This document shows positions 9,070-19,011 of a stretch of DNA of 32,508 bases, one piece after another. Made by a program: the position numbers and the translations under genes. Source of the stretch: a virus. Under the pieces are notes generated by a model. It worked only from the letters and a program-made list of their open reading frames with translations, had not been told where the DNA came from and ran no database searches. Location: positions 1 through 32,508 of IMG/VR virus record IMGVR_UViG_3300042392_000527. One strand, 5' to 3'. Numbering within the stretch: position 1 is the first letter of the stretch; each line of letters starts with the position of its first letter.

Positions 9070-12000
9070 TTATTCCACCTCATAAGATAGTTGTTCTTCC
9101 CAAATTCTACGGAAATCAGGATTGTTAGTAGCTAACTGCTCTCCGTATCCAAACAAATTACCACGCAACTCATTAGCGCGAAGATTATTTTCGGCTTGCA
9201 ACGAAACACCTTCTTCGCTTTGAACAGCATTTTCAGATTGCGTTCTGGCATCAAGATACTTCTTAATGTCCCTAGCAACAGTATTACCCTCAGTACGCTT
9301 GTCTTTGACTAACCGATTTAGGTTGCCAATAAAAGTATCAAACTCTCCTGGATCAAAAGATGCCTTAACAGGAAAGCCCGGATATTTATCGTTAAGTCTT
9401 ACACGAAGATCTTTTAATTCTTGACGTGCCTCCTTGTTTAGAGTGTCACCATATTTTCTGCGCTCTGCAAAATACAACGCAGAACCTAAACGTTTCTGTG
9501 CCTCATTAAGACGGTCAATAGCATCAACTCGATATCGTTTCCCAGTATTTATCTGCTTAGACCAAACCACCATAGACAGATCTCGTGCGCCAACAGGAGC
9601 AAGATAAGGAGCTGTAGATTTAAATGTTGCAACAAGATCTTTATTGTCATCAGCCCAACTACCAAATTCGGCAGATGCCTCTAACCCTTGATATTGAGGA
9701 TTAGTTTTTGTTTTACCAGCCAAATAAATCAAAGCTTCATCACCAAATGTGTTGATAAATTTTCCAGTTGCAGTCTCATAATCTTCTGCTTGCCACTCTG
9801 AATATTGCTTAATCATTTCGTTGACATAGTAATAATCACTTAATTCTGTTTTGAAACGATACTCAGGTTTTGCAGCAGTTGGTCCAATAAATTGAGACAA
9901 TGCACGAAGCAAAGCAACGCCTCGAGACTTAGTTTTTGCGTCATCAACTAGACGAGAAACATCATTTGAATCAGCTAAGTCGTATTCACCACTAGTAGAC
10001 AAAAAAGAAAACACATCAATATATGTTTGGCCGTAAACAGTATTTAACTTGTCAGGACTATCAAAGATGGCACTATACGCTTTGGAAAAAGAACCAGGAA
10101 CTAAGTTAGCGAAAGTTGTATTTCCGTATGGATTAACAACCTTTCTCAATTGGTTAGTATCCGGCACACCAAGTTGATCAAAGATTTTACCTGCCGCAAT
10201 TTGCACCATAGGACCCACACCAGGTACCACAGCGATACCAGCAGAAAGACGTTTAACTGGTGCGGCCAATTCAACACCCGAAACACCAGTAAACATTTTG
10301 GCAATTCTTCCCGACAATGGGAACGTAAACATCATCTCACCAGTTTGGGCATCTTTATAAACCAAACCACGACCATCTTGATCTGGGTCAAACCCTTCTG
10401 CGCCTCGATACAGTTGTTGTGTTTTTCTAATTCGAGAAGGATCTTGAATAATTTCACGCGTGTAACGTCCTGCAACTTCAGCCCATGCCGCACCGAACGG
10501 CGCAATAATTCGCATGGCATCAGCAAAGTTTGACTTTTCAACATTGTTGAAGAACAATTCTTCCATGTCAACTTTGGCTCTTGTACCTGAATATGTTTCC
10601 AGTTGTTCAACAGTTCCTACACCAGTTGCTTTTGAAGCGGCCTCAGTTGTTGATGTTTTGATGTCATTCCAAATATTTCTTCCACCGATATATTTTTCAA
10701 TGGCTTTTGTTGGATTAGTTGCGTACAACTTAGGAAACGTCAATTGAGCAAATGTGTCAATATTGTCAATAAGTTTTTGTGCTTCAACAGGTGACAGGAG
10801 TCTGGCATTTTCTGCGATGTTACGGTAATAACTGATACGGAATGCTGGTGACCGTTCTGCTAGTTGACCGAATGGTTGGACGATGTGTGAAAAAAACCAT
10901 TGAGCAGGAGCTGCCGCCGCTTTTAAGGCTGCACGACCACCCTCGGTTGTACCCTGATCAACTACTGGTTTAACACGGATCTGACCACGCACCCATTCAG
11001 GAACCAATGGAGTACCACCAGTACCCAAAGCTTCGGCATGAGAACCCAGTCGATCTTTAAGGAACTTCTGTGCTAAATCAGAACCCTTTTCTCCAGTCAA
11101 AGCACGATCCAAATCATCAACTTGAATCACTTTGAATGTTCGATTCATTTTTCCTGTTGTAGCACTCTTAACAGCGTCACTTTCAAGCACAAGCCAATGC
11201 TCAAACCTAGGGAAAGCACCACCAACATCATTGCTAATAACTTCTCCAACTTTAGGGCGAACACCACCAATAGTCAACCCACGAATAGTTGCTTCATCCC
11301 ACACTTCTGATGTACCCACAGGAACATGGTTATATCCAACTACAGCGCGCAACTCGTCTAAACCATCAACAGTAAATTGATTAACTTGAAACTTACCAGC
11401 AGTATCAACCCAAGCTGTAATTAACTCATCATCAGTCATTGTTGCAGCATCTTTAATCGGCGCACGTGTCATGGCTCGACCATTGTTTTTGTTCACCACT
11501 AGTGGCCCATCAACTAAATAATCAACAATAGTTTTTCTAATTTCTTTTGACTCACTAGTTCCTTTAGAAATAGCGTCAATTAAAACTTGTTTCTGACGAG
11601 GATCAGGTAAATGCATAATACGTGAATACAAACGCAACAAAGGATCAGCATAAATCTGGCGCGCCGAATCAACGAAAGCACCAAGATAGTTTGGATCTGC
11701 TGTGTTAGCCACAGTTGCTTCACCATTCTTAACCAAACGTGTCAAAGCTTCTGCCGGATCATCAACCAAATAAGCAGCACGATTTTTTACAAACTGAGTA
11801 AATGGCAACAGATCATCTTCGCCCATAAATGTCTCTTTGCCAGCTTCTGTCCACCGTCGACCTTGAGAAACTGTGCCAACACCACGCTTACCAAGAAGCA
11901 TCATCAAATAGTCAATAGGTCTATCGGTACTAATGCCATGCAAAGCCATACGAAGGTTAGCGTCCATTGTGTTACGCATAATGTAACCAAACGACATCAA

Positions 12001-13890
12001 AGCATAAGGTCGCCAAAGATCATTCTGAATATAACTAACAATAGCCGTAGCTTGTAATTGGTCACCATCTGGGGTTAGACGGAAAAAAGGATTGTTTGTT
12101 AAACGGCGAATCTGACGAGGATCAGGCAAAATCTGAACATTGTTTAACATGTCAGAAATAGCAAGTGGACCCCACGTTGTTATCTCGCCAGGTTCAAGAT
12201 TTTTAACAACATCATCTAAATCTGCGCGAGTCATACCTGGTGTAATTTTGTATGGGATTACATCTTTCAGCAAATCGTAAAGTTCAGTATCATCCATGAA
12301 GCCAGTCATGTGGACGATAAAACCATTGTCATCTGTACGGCCAGCAGCATCAATAGCGTTCTTACGAAATGCATCTAAACCAGTACGAAACTGTTCAGCA
12401 ATATCATCAGTAATGGCTCGATCAACCCCTGCATTGTCAAGAGCAACATGCAAAATTCCATCTGACTTGGTTCGAGTATCTCCCATAAACATTCGGAATA
12501 ACTGATCGGCTTCAACACGTGTACCGTTAGCTCCGTAAGCATCAAAAGCTTTAGTCATCAACGCTTTACCTGCACCTGAATACGGATCAATGTCCATAAG
12601 CCTCAACCAGTTACCAATGTTCTGAACTGCTGCAGCTTTTTCATCATCAGTACCATTAACTAACAAAGTGTTTTTTGGTACTTTAGAAAGCCAACGACTA
12701 CTGTTTTTCCATTTGTAAACAGGAATGCGTTGTGTAATAGGAAGTTGATCTGCTGAAGTAGCGAACGGAACCATTCCTTGAACAGTTTCATCATTTAACC
12801 GAACAGCTTGTTCAGCAATAATGCCTCGAACTTCATCGGTTGTTTTAGCATTGGCAAGACGGCGCGCTTGTTCCGGTGTTATTTTCCCACCATAAGCTTC
12901 AAACATTTTGAACTCATCAGTCTCTTCAGCACTTCGCTTAACAACAGTTTGACCCCACCTAGAGTTGTCCAACCAGTTAAAAAATTTACTGTTATCAATT
13001 GCGTGTTGTTCTGCTGTAGACAAAAGACCAGCAGAACCATTAGCCAACTTTGATGCAGCAGCAATTTCGTCTGCTGATTCTAAAGCAGGAATAATTTTCT
13101 TGGCTTTTTGAATTCCAGCAATAATTTCAACTGGCTTATTCGTAGGATCTATATACCAAGATTTTGCAGCGTCGATAGTTCCGGACAAAAATTTATATGG
13201 TTTTGAACCAGGAGCAAAAACCACACTTGCAGCACCACGACCAATTGTGTAGTTTTCACCGTTGATGTCCCACCGAAACTTTTGAACAGCTTCTAACCGT
13301 TTTTGTTCTGCAACACCACCAAGTGTAAACCCTGAACCAGTATCACCGAAGTTTTTAAAGTATTGGGTAATCGGTAAAGTATCCCAAAATTGATCCATAT
13401 CGTCAGATTTGTTTTCAGGATCTGTCAATGCAGAACCCAAACTGTCAACATAAGCAGTACCAGTTTCTGCAACGGTTGAAATAAATTTGATGTTGTCTTT
13501 AACATCTGCCGAAATAATAGGAATATTTCCTAATGTTTTGCTTACTACTTTTCCGACACCACCAGCAATCCAGTTGAGAACATTACTTTTTACCGTTCTT
13601 TTGCCTAAAATTTCATTTGCTTTCTTTTCTTCAGCAGTTAAAGCAGTAGTTGCGCTTTTAACGTACTGATTCAAAGAAGACTTTTTAGCAGCCTCATTAA
13701 CAGTTTCAGGATCTGCACCAGCTTCAGCCAAAGACAAAACAACACCAGTAGGCATATACGGATGCACCCGATAAATATCAGCAATACGTTTAGCAACTAA
13801 CGCGTCATTAGGGTTCTGTGTTTTAGATCTCTTTAAACGAGCCGATACATCTGGCAAAAGTTGAGGGTCGCTGTAATCAATCCAACCCAT
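9070..13890 (-). CDS. Giant virion protein, putative internal/ejection protein (1,606 aa)
   Basis: This is by far the largest gene, about 15% of the window. The product is soluble and helix-rich. A few amphipathic or weakly hydrophobic stretches might insert into a membrane: NVLNWIAGGVGKVV (~104-117), AMRIIAPFGAAWAEVAGRYTREI (~1125-1147) and LSAGIAVVPGVGPMVQIAAG (~1215-1234). I see no complete lysozyme, peptidase, transglycosylase or polymerase signature. Coupling to the preceding gene by ATGA and its place between portal and capsid suggest a virion component. Very large proteins in tail-poor phages are often injected core or trans-envelope channel proteins, so that is my preferred reading. 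A long-tail tape measure is less likely because the hydrophobic repeats and tail-chaperone pair are absent. Confidence 0.8.
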   Translation of the reverse strand: MGWIDYSDPQLLPDVSARLKRSKTQNPNDALVAKRIADIYRVHPYMPTGVVLSLAEAGADPETVNEAAKKSSLNQYVKSATTALTAEEKKANEILGKRTVKSNVLNWIAGGVGKVVSKTLGNIPIISADVKDNIKFISTVAETGTAYVDSLGSALTDPENKSDDMDQFWDTLPITQYFKNFGDTGSGFTLGGVAEQKRLEAVQKFRWDINGENYTIGRGAASVVFAPGSKPYKFLSGTIDAAKSWYIDPTNKPVEIIAGIQKAKKIIPALESADEIAAASKLANGSAGLLSTAEQHAIDNSKFFNWLDNSRWGQTVVKRSAEETDEFKMFEAYGGKITPEQARRLANAKTTDEVRGIIAEQAVRLNDETVQGMVPFATSADQLPITQRIPVYKWKNSSRWLSKVPKNTLLVNGTDDEKAAAVQNIGNWLRLMDIDPYSGAGKALMTKAFDAYGANGTRVEADQLFRMFMGDTRTKSDGILHVALDNAGVDRAITDDIAEQFRTGLDAFRKNAIDAAGRTDDNGFIVHMTGFMDDTELYDLLKDVIPYKITPGMTRADLDDVVKNLEPGEITTWGPLAISDMLNNVQILPDPRQIRRLTNNPFFRLTPDGDQLQATAIVSYIQNDLWRPYALMSFGYIMRNTMDANLRMALHGISTDRPIDYLMMLLGKRGVGTVSQGRRWTEAGKETFMGEDDLLPFTQFVKNRAAYLVDDPAEALTRLVKNGEATVANTADPNYLGAFVDSARQIYADPLLRLYSRIMHLPDPRQKQVLIDAISKGTSESKEIRKTIVDYLVDGPLVVNKNNGRAMTRAPIKDAATMTDDELITAWVDTAGKFQVNQFTVDGLDELRAVVGYNHVPVGTSEVWDEATIRGLTIGGVRPKVGEVISNDVGGAFPRFEHWLVLESDAVKSATTGKMNRTFKVIQVDDLDRALTGEKGSDLAQKFLKDRLGSHAEALGTGGTPLVPEWVRGQIRVKPVVDQGTTEGGRAALKAAAAPAQWFFSHIVQPFGQLAERSPAFRISYYRNIAENARLLSPVEAQKLIDNIDTFAQLTFPKLYATNPTKAIEKYIGGRNIWNDIKTSTTEAASKATGVGTVEQLETYSGTRAKVDMEELFFNNVEKSNFADAMRIIAPFGAAWAEVAGRYTREIIQDPSRIRKTQQLYRGAEGFDPDQDGRGLVYKDAQTGEMMFTFPLSGRIAKMFTGVSGVELAAPVKRLSAGIAVVPGVGPMVQIAAGKIFDQLGVPDTNQLRKVVNPYGNTTFANLVPGSFSKAYSAIFDSPDKLNTVYGQTYIDVFSFLSTSGEYDLADSNDVSRLVDDAKTKSRGVALLRALSQFIGPTAAKPEYRFKTELSDYYYVNEMIKQYSEWQAEDYETATGKFINTFGDEALIYLAGKTKTNPQYQGLEASAEFGSWADDNKDLVATFKSTAPYLAPVGARDLSMVVWSKQINTGKRYRVDAIDRLNEAQKRLGSALYFAERRKYGDTLNKEARQELKDLRVRLNDKYPGFPVKASFDPGEFDTFIGNLNRLVKDKRTEGNTVARDIKKYLDARTQSENAVQSEEGVSLQAENNLRANELRGNLFGYGEQLATNNPDFRRIWEEQLSYEVE

Positions 13891-14279
13891 CAGTAACCAT
13901 CTCGAATATAAGAATCAAGAAGGTCAGCTAATTCATCATTCGGGTATTGTTCAAAAATAACTTTCAAACGATCCAACACAGCGTCCTCAGTACGAATCGG
14001 TTGATTCACACCAGCCTGAATAGCATTAAGGCCGTCACCGAAATTAACGCCAGCAGTAATAGGTTCCGTAGCACGGTCAGTAGGGCGATTAAACGCACCT
14101 AAACCACCAGGTGCAACACCCTGAGATGGTGTCACATCAGCAGGTGAAGCACCAATAGGCATAGCTTGTTGAGCGCGCCGCTGTTCAGCAGCTTTTCCGT
14201 ATGTTTGACCTGTAGCTGTTTGCACAGCGACTTTTTTGTTCATAGGGTTATTCAAATCTGTTCTGTTGCTATATGCCAT
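13890..14279 (-). CDS. Portal-adjacent hypothetical protein (129 aa)
   Basis: The sequence begins MAYSNRTDLNNP and contains TATGQTYGKAAEQRRAQQAMPIGASP, then a Pro/Gly-rich linker and a C-terminal acidic helix (YPNDELADLLDSYIRDGY). I have seen this arrangement in proteins coded just after the portal in other actinobacteriophages, always without a known role. It directly abuts the portal stop (TAAATG) and overlaps the giant gene by ATGA. It may be a portal-binding adaptor or a chaperone for the giant protein; both are guesses. Confidence 0.8.
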   Translation of the reverse strand: MAYSNRTDLNNPMNKKVAVQTATGQTYGKAAEQRRAQQAMPIGASPADVTPSQGVAPGGLGAFNRPTDRATEPITAGVNFGDGLNAIQAGVNQPIRTEDAVLDRLKVIFEQYPNDELADLLDSYIRDGY

Positions 14280-16028
14280 TTACTGTCCTCCGAGTTGAGC
14301 CAAAAGCCCTTCTAAACCACCAGCACCTTGAGGGGCAGGTTGTTCAGCACCCATACCTGGCATAGCCAAACCTGGCATTGCTTCAGGCGGCATACCACCT
14401 AGCATTTCAGGAGCAGGGGCAGGTGTTGCTTGACGTTCCTGTGCGCGTTTCTGAGTGCGTTCAACAGCATCATAAATTGGTGCGTTTTCAACCAACACAA
14501 GTTTAGTGAGATACGCCAAATCATCAGGTTGATACGGACCATTCGGGTCAGAAGCTTGTTGTTGAATTGAAGCCAACAAAGCAGACTCCATTGTTTCAGC
14601 AACGATACGGTCACGTTCAAGTTCCGGATCGGCAACCAACGGATCAGCCTCTCGAGCAGACTCTTTAGAAATAAGACCAGCACCCAAACGCTGACCCAAA
14701 GCAACAATCAAACTGTTCACGTCAGAACCTGAAGCAGAATAAGAAACATTGTGATAGTCAGATTCCCACAGTTTGTTCGGTACATAATCAGCGCGTCCAC
14801 CATTACGGCCTCGCATATAGAAAGACTTAGATTGGTTACCCCAATATGATTTCTCGATAGCGATAGCAATCTTGTCTTCTTCCATCATTGACTGTTCAAA
14901 AATAGCTTGTGCTTCTTGAACACGGAAGTCAATGGTTGCAGACAAAATGTTTTCGCCTCGGCGGCCAGTACGAATGTTCGTTCCAGACTCTCCACCGAAC
15001 TCGGCAGGGATAGCACTTTCCAAACGCTCTTGACGTTCTAAACGGTCAAGCGCAATATCTGTTTTATAACCAGGGTTGGTTTGAAGTTGCGTAATGTCGC
15101 CACCTTTAACCACACCAAGCAAACCAAGTTTGCCATCAGCAACTTGGATGATCTGTGGGTTTTCACCTGGACGAGCAACAAGGTACTCATCAGGGAAAAT
15201 GCCACGCTCGATAGCGATCTCAGTTAAAGCTTGCAGACGAGAACGCGTGTAGTACATACCAAGAGAACCATCAAACTGTCCTCGTGGTTTGTCAATGTTG
15301 ATGCGTTGAGGGATAACAGCCAACGGACGACCTGTACGGTTAGGGATTCTTTCCAACTCAATGGGTGGAAGGTTTCTTAGTTTGCTTCCTTCCGTGTCTG
15401 CCGAGGTGACCAAAACAACAATTTCATTGTCACAGACATACTCCAGCATCGTAATTTTTTCATCCCATGCCGTAGGAGGAATACCAGGAAGTACATGTCC
15501 ATAAGTGTTCATCAACCATTTGTATGTTTTGGAATAAGAAAAAATGACGTTGTTTGGGACAGGGTCATCAGGGTCCTCCATTGGAGAAGCGAAAGTGTCA
15601 AGAGGGTTACGGATATGCCATTTGGGTGTGTTGGTACGGAAATCAGGTTTAATAATGACAGGAGCAGAAGAATACGCCAACATGTGGCGTGAACGGCGGC
15701 GCATCTTGGCTGACATTCTGTTGTCATCCCAAATAGACAACATTGCTTTCTTGCGTGTCCGAGCTAGTTCTTTGGCTCGTTCTTGGCCTTCACGCAACGG
15801 AGGGAAATACGGAACAGGCATAGTAGATGCAATACGCATAGACATCTGTTCCAACCCAATAGATACAAGGTTCGCTACAGAAGTTTTAGCGTTTCGATCT
15901 AATTCGTTCAAAGGTACAATTACTTCACCATTGACAAGATCTTTGATTTCTTGCATTTGACGCATCAAAGGTCCTTGAGCATCGCGCCGAGTTTTGTAGA
16001 GATTTACAATTTCTTCAGCTGTGATCAT
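14280..16028 (-). CDS. Portal protein (582 aa)
   Basis: The size and features fit a phage portal: an N-terminal helical region (MITAEEIVNLYKTRRDAQGPL and onward), a wing with KPDFRTNTPKWHIRNPLDTFASP, the stem/clip part with MYYTRSRLQALTEIAIERGI, SAIPAEFGGESGTNIRTGRRGEN and a following long helix (ATIDFRVQEAQAIFEQSMMEEDKIA), and a Pro/Gly/Met-rich C-terminal tail. It forms the dodecameric DNA channel at one capsid vertex and docks the terminase. It lies 45 nt downstream of TerL, with CCGGAG as Shine-Dalgarno 7 nt before the ATG. Confidence 0.92.
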   Translation of the reverse strand: MITAEEIVNLYKTRRDAQGPLMRQMQEIKDLVNGEVIVPLNELDRNAKTSVANLVSIGLEQMSMRIASTMPVPYFPPLREGQERAKELARTRKKAMLSIWDDNRMSAKMRRRSRHMLAYSSAPVIIKPDFRTNTPKWHIRNPLDTFASPMEDPDDPVPNNVIFSYSKTYKWLMNTYGHVLPGIPPTAWDEKITMLEYVCDNEIVVLVTSADTEGSKLRNLPPIELERIPNRTGRPLAVIPQRINIDKPRGQFDGSLGMYYTRSRLQALTEIAIERGIFPDEYLVARPGENPQIIQVADGKLGLLGVVKGGDITQLQTNPGYKTDIALDRLERQERLESAIPAEFGGESGTNIRTGRRGENILSATIDFRVQEAQAIFEQSMMEEDKIAIAIEKSYWGNQSKSFYMRGRNGGRADYVPNKLWESDYHNVSYSASGSDVNSLIVALGQRLGAGLISKESAREADPLVADPELERDRIVAETMESALLASIQQQASDPNGPYQPDDLAYLTKLVLVENAPIYDAVERTQKRAQERQATPAPAPEMLGGMPPEAMPGLAMPGMGAEQPAPQGAGGLEGLLAQLGGQ

Positions 16029-16073
16029 TCAACACTCCGGACATAAACATAGACGGCTATGATATTACACCTT

Positions 16074-18047
16074 TTACGCTGTCAACCACGAGGGTCGCCA
16101 TTGTCGAGGTGGTGCTTGAGGTGAAATAAGTTGAGGCATGTGCAACTCTGCAAACCAATGTGCCATCACCGTGTCAGTACCATGCTTCTTATCTCTAGTC
16201 CAAGAACACATCTCATCTACTAACGCAAGAGTTTTCCAGTTGCCACGCATAGATGGCAAACGCACAGAACCAGATCTCCACAACGGAGGAAGCAAAGCTT
16301 CAACACCCAAGGATTCATCTAGTTTGTTACGGCTAGTGGTGTGAGGCACAACGTTCACCACATTTGCAGCTTGCCAACGGCGCACAAAGTCATGCGCCAA
16401 CAAGAAACGCTGGGCGGCGTTGATTTCTACAATCCAATGGCTAATCGGGTAACCCAATCGTTCGGATCGTTCCTGCCATTCTTCCATCACACCTGAATAT
16501 TCCCTTGTAGACACGTCATAACCAAGTAGTTCTTCAGCGTTTAACTTGCGTCTTTCAATGTCCACAAGGTATCGAAGGTTCGTTTCAGGTTGGTACAGCC
16601 ACCATTCAATAGCCCAAAACTGGGTTGGGGAAGGGTCAACAGATGCTATAGAGATAACAGGATGACTTAAGCCTTCAGGGATGTAGCCAGGTGGGCGTTC
16701 ATTGTCGATACAGCCCGGATACAGCACACCATCTGTTCCCAAGCCCCCTGTAGCCCATACGCGTTCAATGAGAGTGTTTGACATGTCAATGTCTTCTTGT
16801 TGATACACCACTCGGAACTTGTTTGGGGTGGAATGCTTGATGAACGACAAGTCTTTCCATGAAAGTCTGTAAGGATCTAGCAAAGGACCGTCTGGCCAAG
16901 GCAAAGAAAATTTTTTCCTAGAGGTAGGTCCTGTATCTAGCTCTTCATAATAGGCTTTATAGGTCAGGTGTTTGTACTTTTTGATTCGGATGGGTTCTTC
17001 AGCTTGGGATTTGTCTTTGACATCAGTACCGTCATAGTCCTCATCGGTGTCTGCGAACGTTTCTTTGGATAGGCAGTAGGCGTATAGGTCGCCTGATCCG
17101 AGTCTTTGTCCGATTACAGATATAAGACCACCTGGGTCTACACGTGCTTCAGCCATGGAGTCCCATCGTTCGAGGAGTCTGTCTCTAGCTGTGGACTCTT
17201 TGGCGTTTTCGGGGGAGGCTACGTCGTCAAAGAGGACTAGGTCGGCTCGGTGTCCGATGAATTCAGAGTCGAAACCGTATGCTCGGACGGTTGGTTCTTT
17301 GTTGTCAAGCCCTGATTGGGTGTGTTGTTCTACGATGAACTCTTCTGCGCGCCATAGTGCGCCTTTGTCGGTGGGTCGGAATCGGCCGTAGTCAATGGCG
17401 AGGCATCCTTCGGCGTTCATTGCTAGCCCTTTGCGTACTAACTCAGGGTCGGGTTCAATGGGGACTGGGCGTTCAAGGGTTTCACGGATACGACGTGAAT
17501 ACATCTTTGCTAGGTTGAGTGAGATTGAGCCGTATAGGACACGGATTCCACGGTTACGCACGATGCACCACACAGCCACATCATGGAACAGGGTGGATTT
17601 GCCGGCACCAGGAGCGACGTTTACTACGAGGTGTTCTTTGTCTTCTGATTCAAGGAGTTCAACGATTTTGTAGGCGGCGTTTACCTGCCATGGGCTGGGG
17701 ACACGACCCAAATAGTATTTACGGAAGAAGTCGAAGTCCACTAACCCTCGTTTGGCTTCTTCACATAGTCGATCATCGGGGATGACAGGTGGCAAACTGG
17801 ATACTTCGAGGAGATCCTGTTGCAGTTTGTTGCGCGCACCCCCAGATCGGTTGGTGGCTACGAAGCGTTCCTCTAATTTGGCGACCTCATTGGCGGCCAT
17901 CGCTGCTTTTTGTTTAGCTTCCCATTTGGATGCTGTGTTTTTGTGGATGCCAGCGACCCTTGCAGCGTCAGCAAGAGACATGCCCGAGTTGCGAGCCTGC
18001 CAAAACAATGCCACGTCCCTTGCCGGAACGACCCTTTTAGTACCCAA
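16074..18047 (-). CDS. terL: Terminase large subunit with N-terminal HTH (657 aa)
   Basis: The ATPase carries Walker A APGAGKST (145-152) and Walker B LVLFDD (270-275) followed by an ENAKESTARDR coupling region. The C-terminal nuclease half shows IASVDPSPTQFWAIEWW for the first acidic cluster and KHGTDTVMAHWFAELH for the last. Before the ATPase, residues ~12-45 form a helix-turn-helix (MSLADAARVAGIHKNTASKWE) like those of small terminase subunits. No separate small-terminase gene is seen nearby. The start is a TTG just after the upstream stop with AAGAAG before it; a GTG at residue 12 would cut into the HTH. It packages DNA into procapsids. Confidence 0.93.
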   Translation of the reverse strand: MGTKRVVPARDVALFWQARNSGMSLADAARVAGIHKNTASKWEAKQKAAMAANEVAKLEERFVATNRSGGARNKLQQDLLEVSSLPPVIPDDRLCEEAKRGLVDFDFFRKYYLGRVPSPWQVNAAYKIVELLESEDKEHLVVNVAPGAGKSTLFHDVAVWCIVRNRGIRVLYGSISLNLAKMYSRRIRETLERPVPIEPDPELVRKGLAMNAEGCLAIDYGRFRPTDKGALWRAEEFIVEQHTQSGLDNKEPTVRAYGFDSEFIGHRADLVLFDDVASPENAKESTARDRLLERWDSMAEARVDPGGLISVIGQRLGSGDLYAYCLSKETFADTDEDYDGTDVKDKSQAEEPIRIKKYKHLTYKAYYEELDTGPTSRKKFSLPWPDGPLLDPYRLSWKDLSFIKHSTPNKFRVVYQQEDIDMSNTLIERVWATGGLGTDGVLYPGCIDNERPPGYIPEGLSHPVISIASVDPSPTQFWAIEWWLYQPETNLRYLVDIERRKLNAEELLGYDVSTREYSGVMEEWQERSERLGYPISHWIVEINAAQRFLLAHDFVRRWQAANVVNVVPHTTSRNKLDESLGVEALLPPLWRSGSVRLPSMRGNWKTLALVDEMCSWTRDKKHGTDTVMAHWFAELHMPQLISPQAPPRQWRPSWLTA

Positions 18048-18050
18048 AAG

Positions 18051-18620
18051 TTACTTCTTCTTGATAACGATTTTTGTTTTATTCGTAGATTTCATTGATT
18101 TAGAAATATCTTTACGCAAATCATTAGGGCGGCCATACAACTCTGCCCTAGCAGTAGGATCCATTTCTGACCGGTATTCACCTTCAGCTTGGCGTTCGAG
18201 TTTTGACATTCTTTTCATTGAATTATCTTTTTGATGTTTGCTTAGCTCACGTTGCAATTTCTTGGTGCCTTCGCTGACAACAACTTTTCTTGCAACTTTA
18301 AAAGTAGAAGCAGCCCTAGATACAGCACCAACTCCTGTGGCCGCTATAGCAGCGTTCATGATCTGCTTCTTATTCAACGGATTAACACCCATAGACGCAC
18401 CCAAAGGCGTACCTGAACCAGCAAACCCAGATGTTGCACCCTTAACTTTAGTTTTAGCCGTAGAAGAAAACCTGTCAGAAGACTTAGATTTAGCTAAACC
18501 AGTCGCCTTCTGCCCACGCTTAGTAACAGCCTCAGTAGGTTTCATACCTTTAGATTTGCTTAAAGCAGCAAGTTGGGCTTTAGTACCCTTGCCATCATTA
18601 GGAGATTTCTTAACAGCCAT
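18051..18620 (-). CDS. Lys/Ser-rich basic protein (189 aa)
   Basis: About a quarter of the residues are Lys or Arg. The N-terminal ~70 residues are low-complexity (KSPNDGKGTKAQLAALSKSKG). A short Ala/Gly-rich, weakly hydrophobic stretch (MNAAIAATGVGAVSRAAS, ~88-105) is followed by a charged helical C-terminus ending KTKIVIKKK. No known domain is recognised. It lies immediately before the terminase and is coupled by TAATG to another basic gene. It could be a virion-packaged DNA-binding protein or a terminase accessory; neither is shown. Confidence 0.75.
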   Translation of the reverse strand: MAVKKSPNDGKGTKAQLAALSKSKGMKPTEAVTKRGQKATGLAKSKSSDRFSSTAKTKVKGATSGFAGSGTPLGASMGVNPLNKKQIMNAAIAATGVGAVSRAASTFKVARKVVVSEGTKKLQRELSKHQKDNSMKRMSKLERQAEGEYRSEMDPTARAELYGRPNDLRKDISKSMKSTNKTKIVIKKK

Positions 18621-18892
18621 TATTTCTTTCCTTTTTTAGATCCCCGAGTAGGAGGCATAGAAGCACGATATGCACGATCGCCGACCTTATCGGCAGCACG
18701 AAAACGACCCTTAGTTTTCATAAACCACCCATCCCCATCCTGTACATAACCCATAGGATTAATCACCTGAGAACGATTAGTTGGTCCATCCAAATACTGA
18801 TCAACAGCTTTCTGTGCTTTACGTTGAGCAACCTTACGCGTAGCAGAACCCGAACCAGAATCCCGACTAGAAGGTTTCTTCTTAGCAACCAC
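18620..18892 (-). CDS. Small Lys-rich protein (90 aa)
   Basis: The start is a GTG overlapping the previous stop (TAGTG). Both ends are basic and low-complexity (VAKKKPSSRDSGSGSATRK and RGSKKGKK). The middle is more ordered (AQKAVDQYLDGPTNRSQVI, GYVQDGDGWFMKTKGRFRAAD). It is the third of four consecutive small basic genes upstream of the terminase. The ordered core suggests a real small domain with charged tails, possibly nucleic-acid binding. No family name is known to me. Confidence 0.75.
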   Translation of the reverse strand: MVAKKKPSSRDSGSGSATRKVAQRKAQKAVDQYLDGPTNRSQVINPMGYVQDGDGWFMKTKGRFRAADKVGDRAYRASMPPTRGSKKGKK

Positions 18893-19011
18893 TATTTCAT
18901 TTTCTTTTTAGGAGCCATCTTCATTTTTTTGCCGGCCTTCTTAGCAGCCATCTTGGCATCTTTCAATCCAGCTGCTGTATAAGGGAACTTCTTTTTTCCA
19001 ACGTTCGGCAT
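18892..19011 (-). CDS. Very small Lys-rich phage protein (39 aa)
   Basis: This gene is easily missed because of its size. It reads MPNVGKKKFPYTAAGLKDAK, continues with Ala/Lys repeats, and ends KKKMK. The MP-V-GKKKFPYT opening is a recurrent small-protein family in tailed phages. The ATG at 19011 overlaps the preceding stop (TAATG) and the TAG overlaps the next GTG, so it fits exactly into the coupled operon. The function is unknown; a basic peptide of this kind might associate with DNA or the capsid interior. Confidence 0.82.
   Translation of the reverse strand: MPNVGKKKFPYTAAGLKDAKMAAKKAGKKMKMAPKKKMK

Noticed and set aside
9070-13890. Possible virion RNA polymerase, from KALMTKAFDAYG and DGRG in the giant protein
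   Set aside because: The spacing and order of the T7/N4 polymerase motifs do not fit, and no HDS-type motif follows. The hits look accidental.
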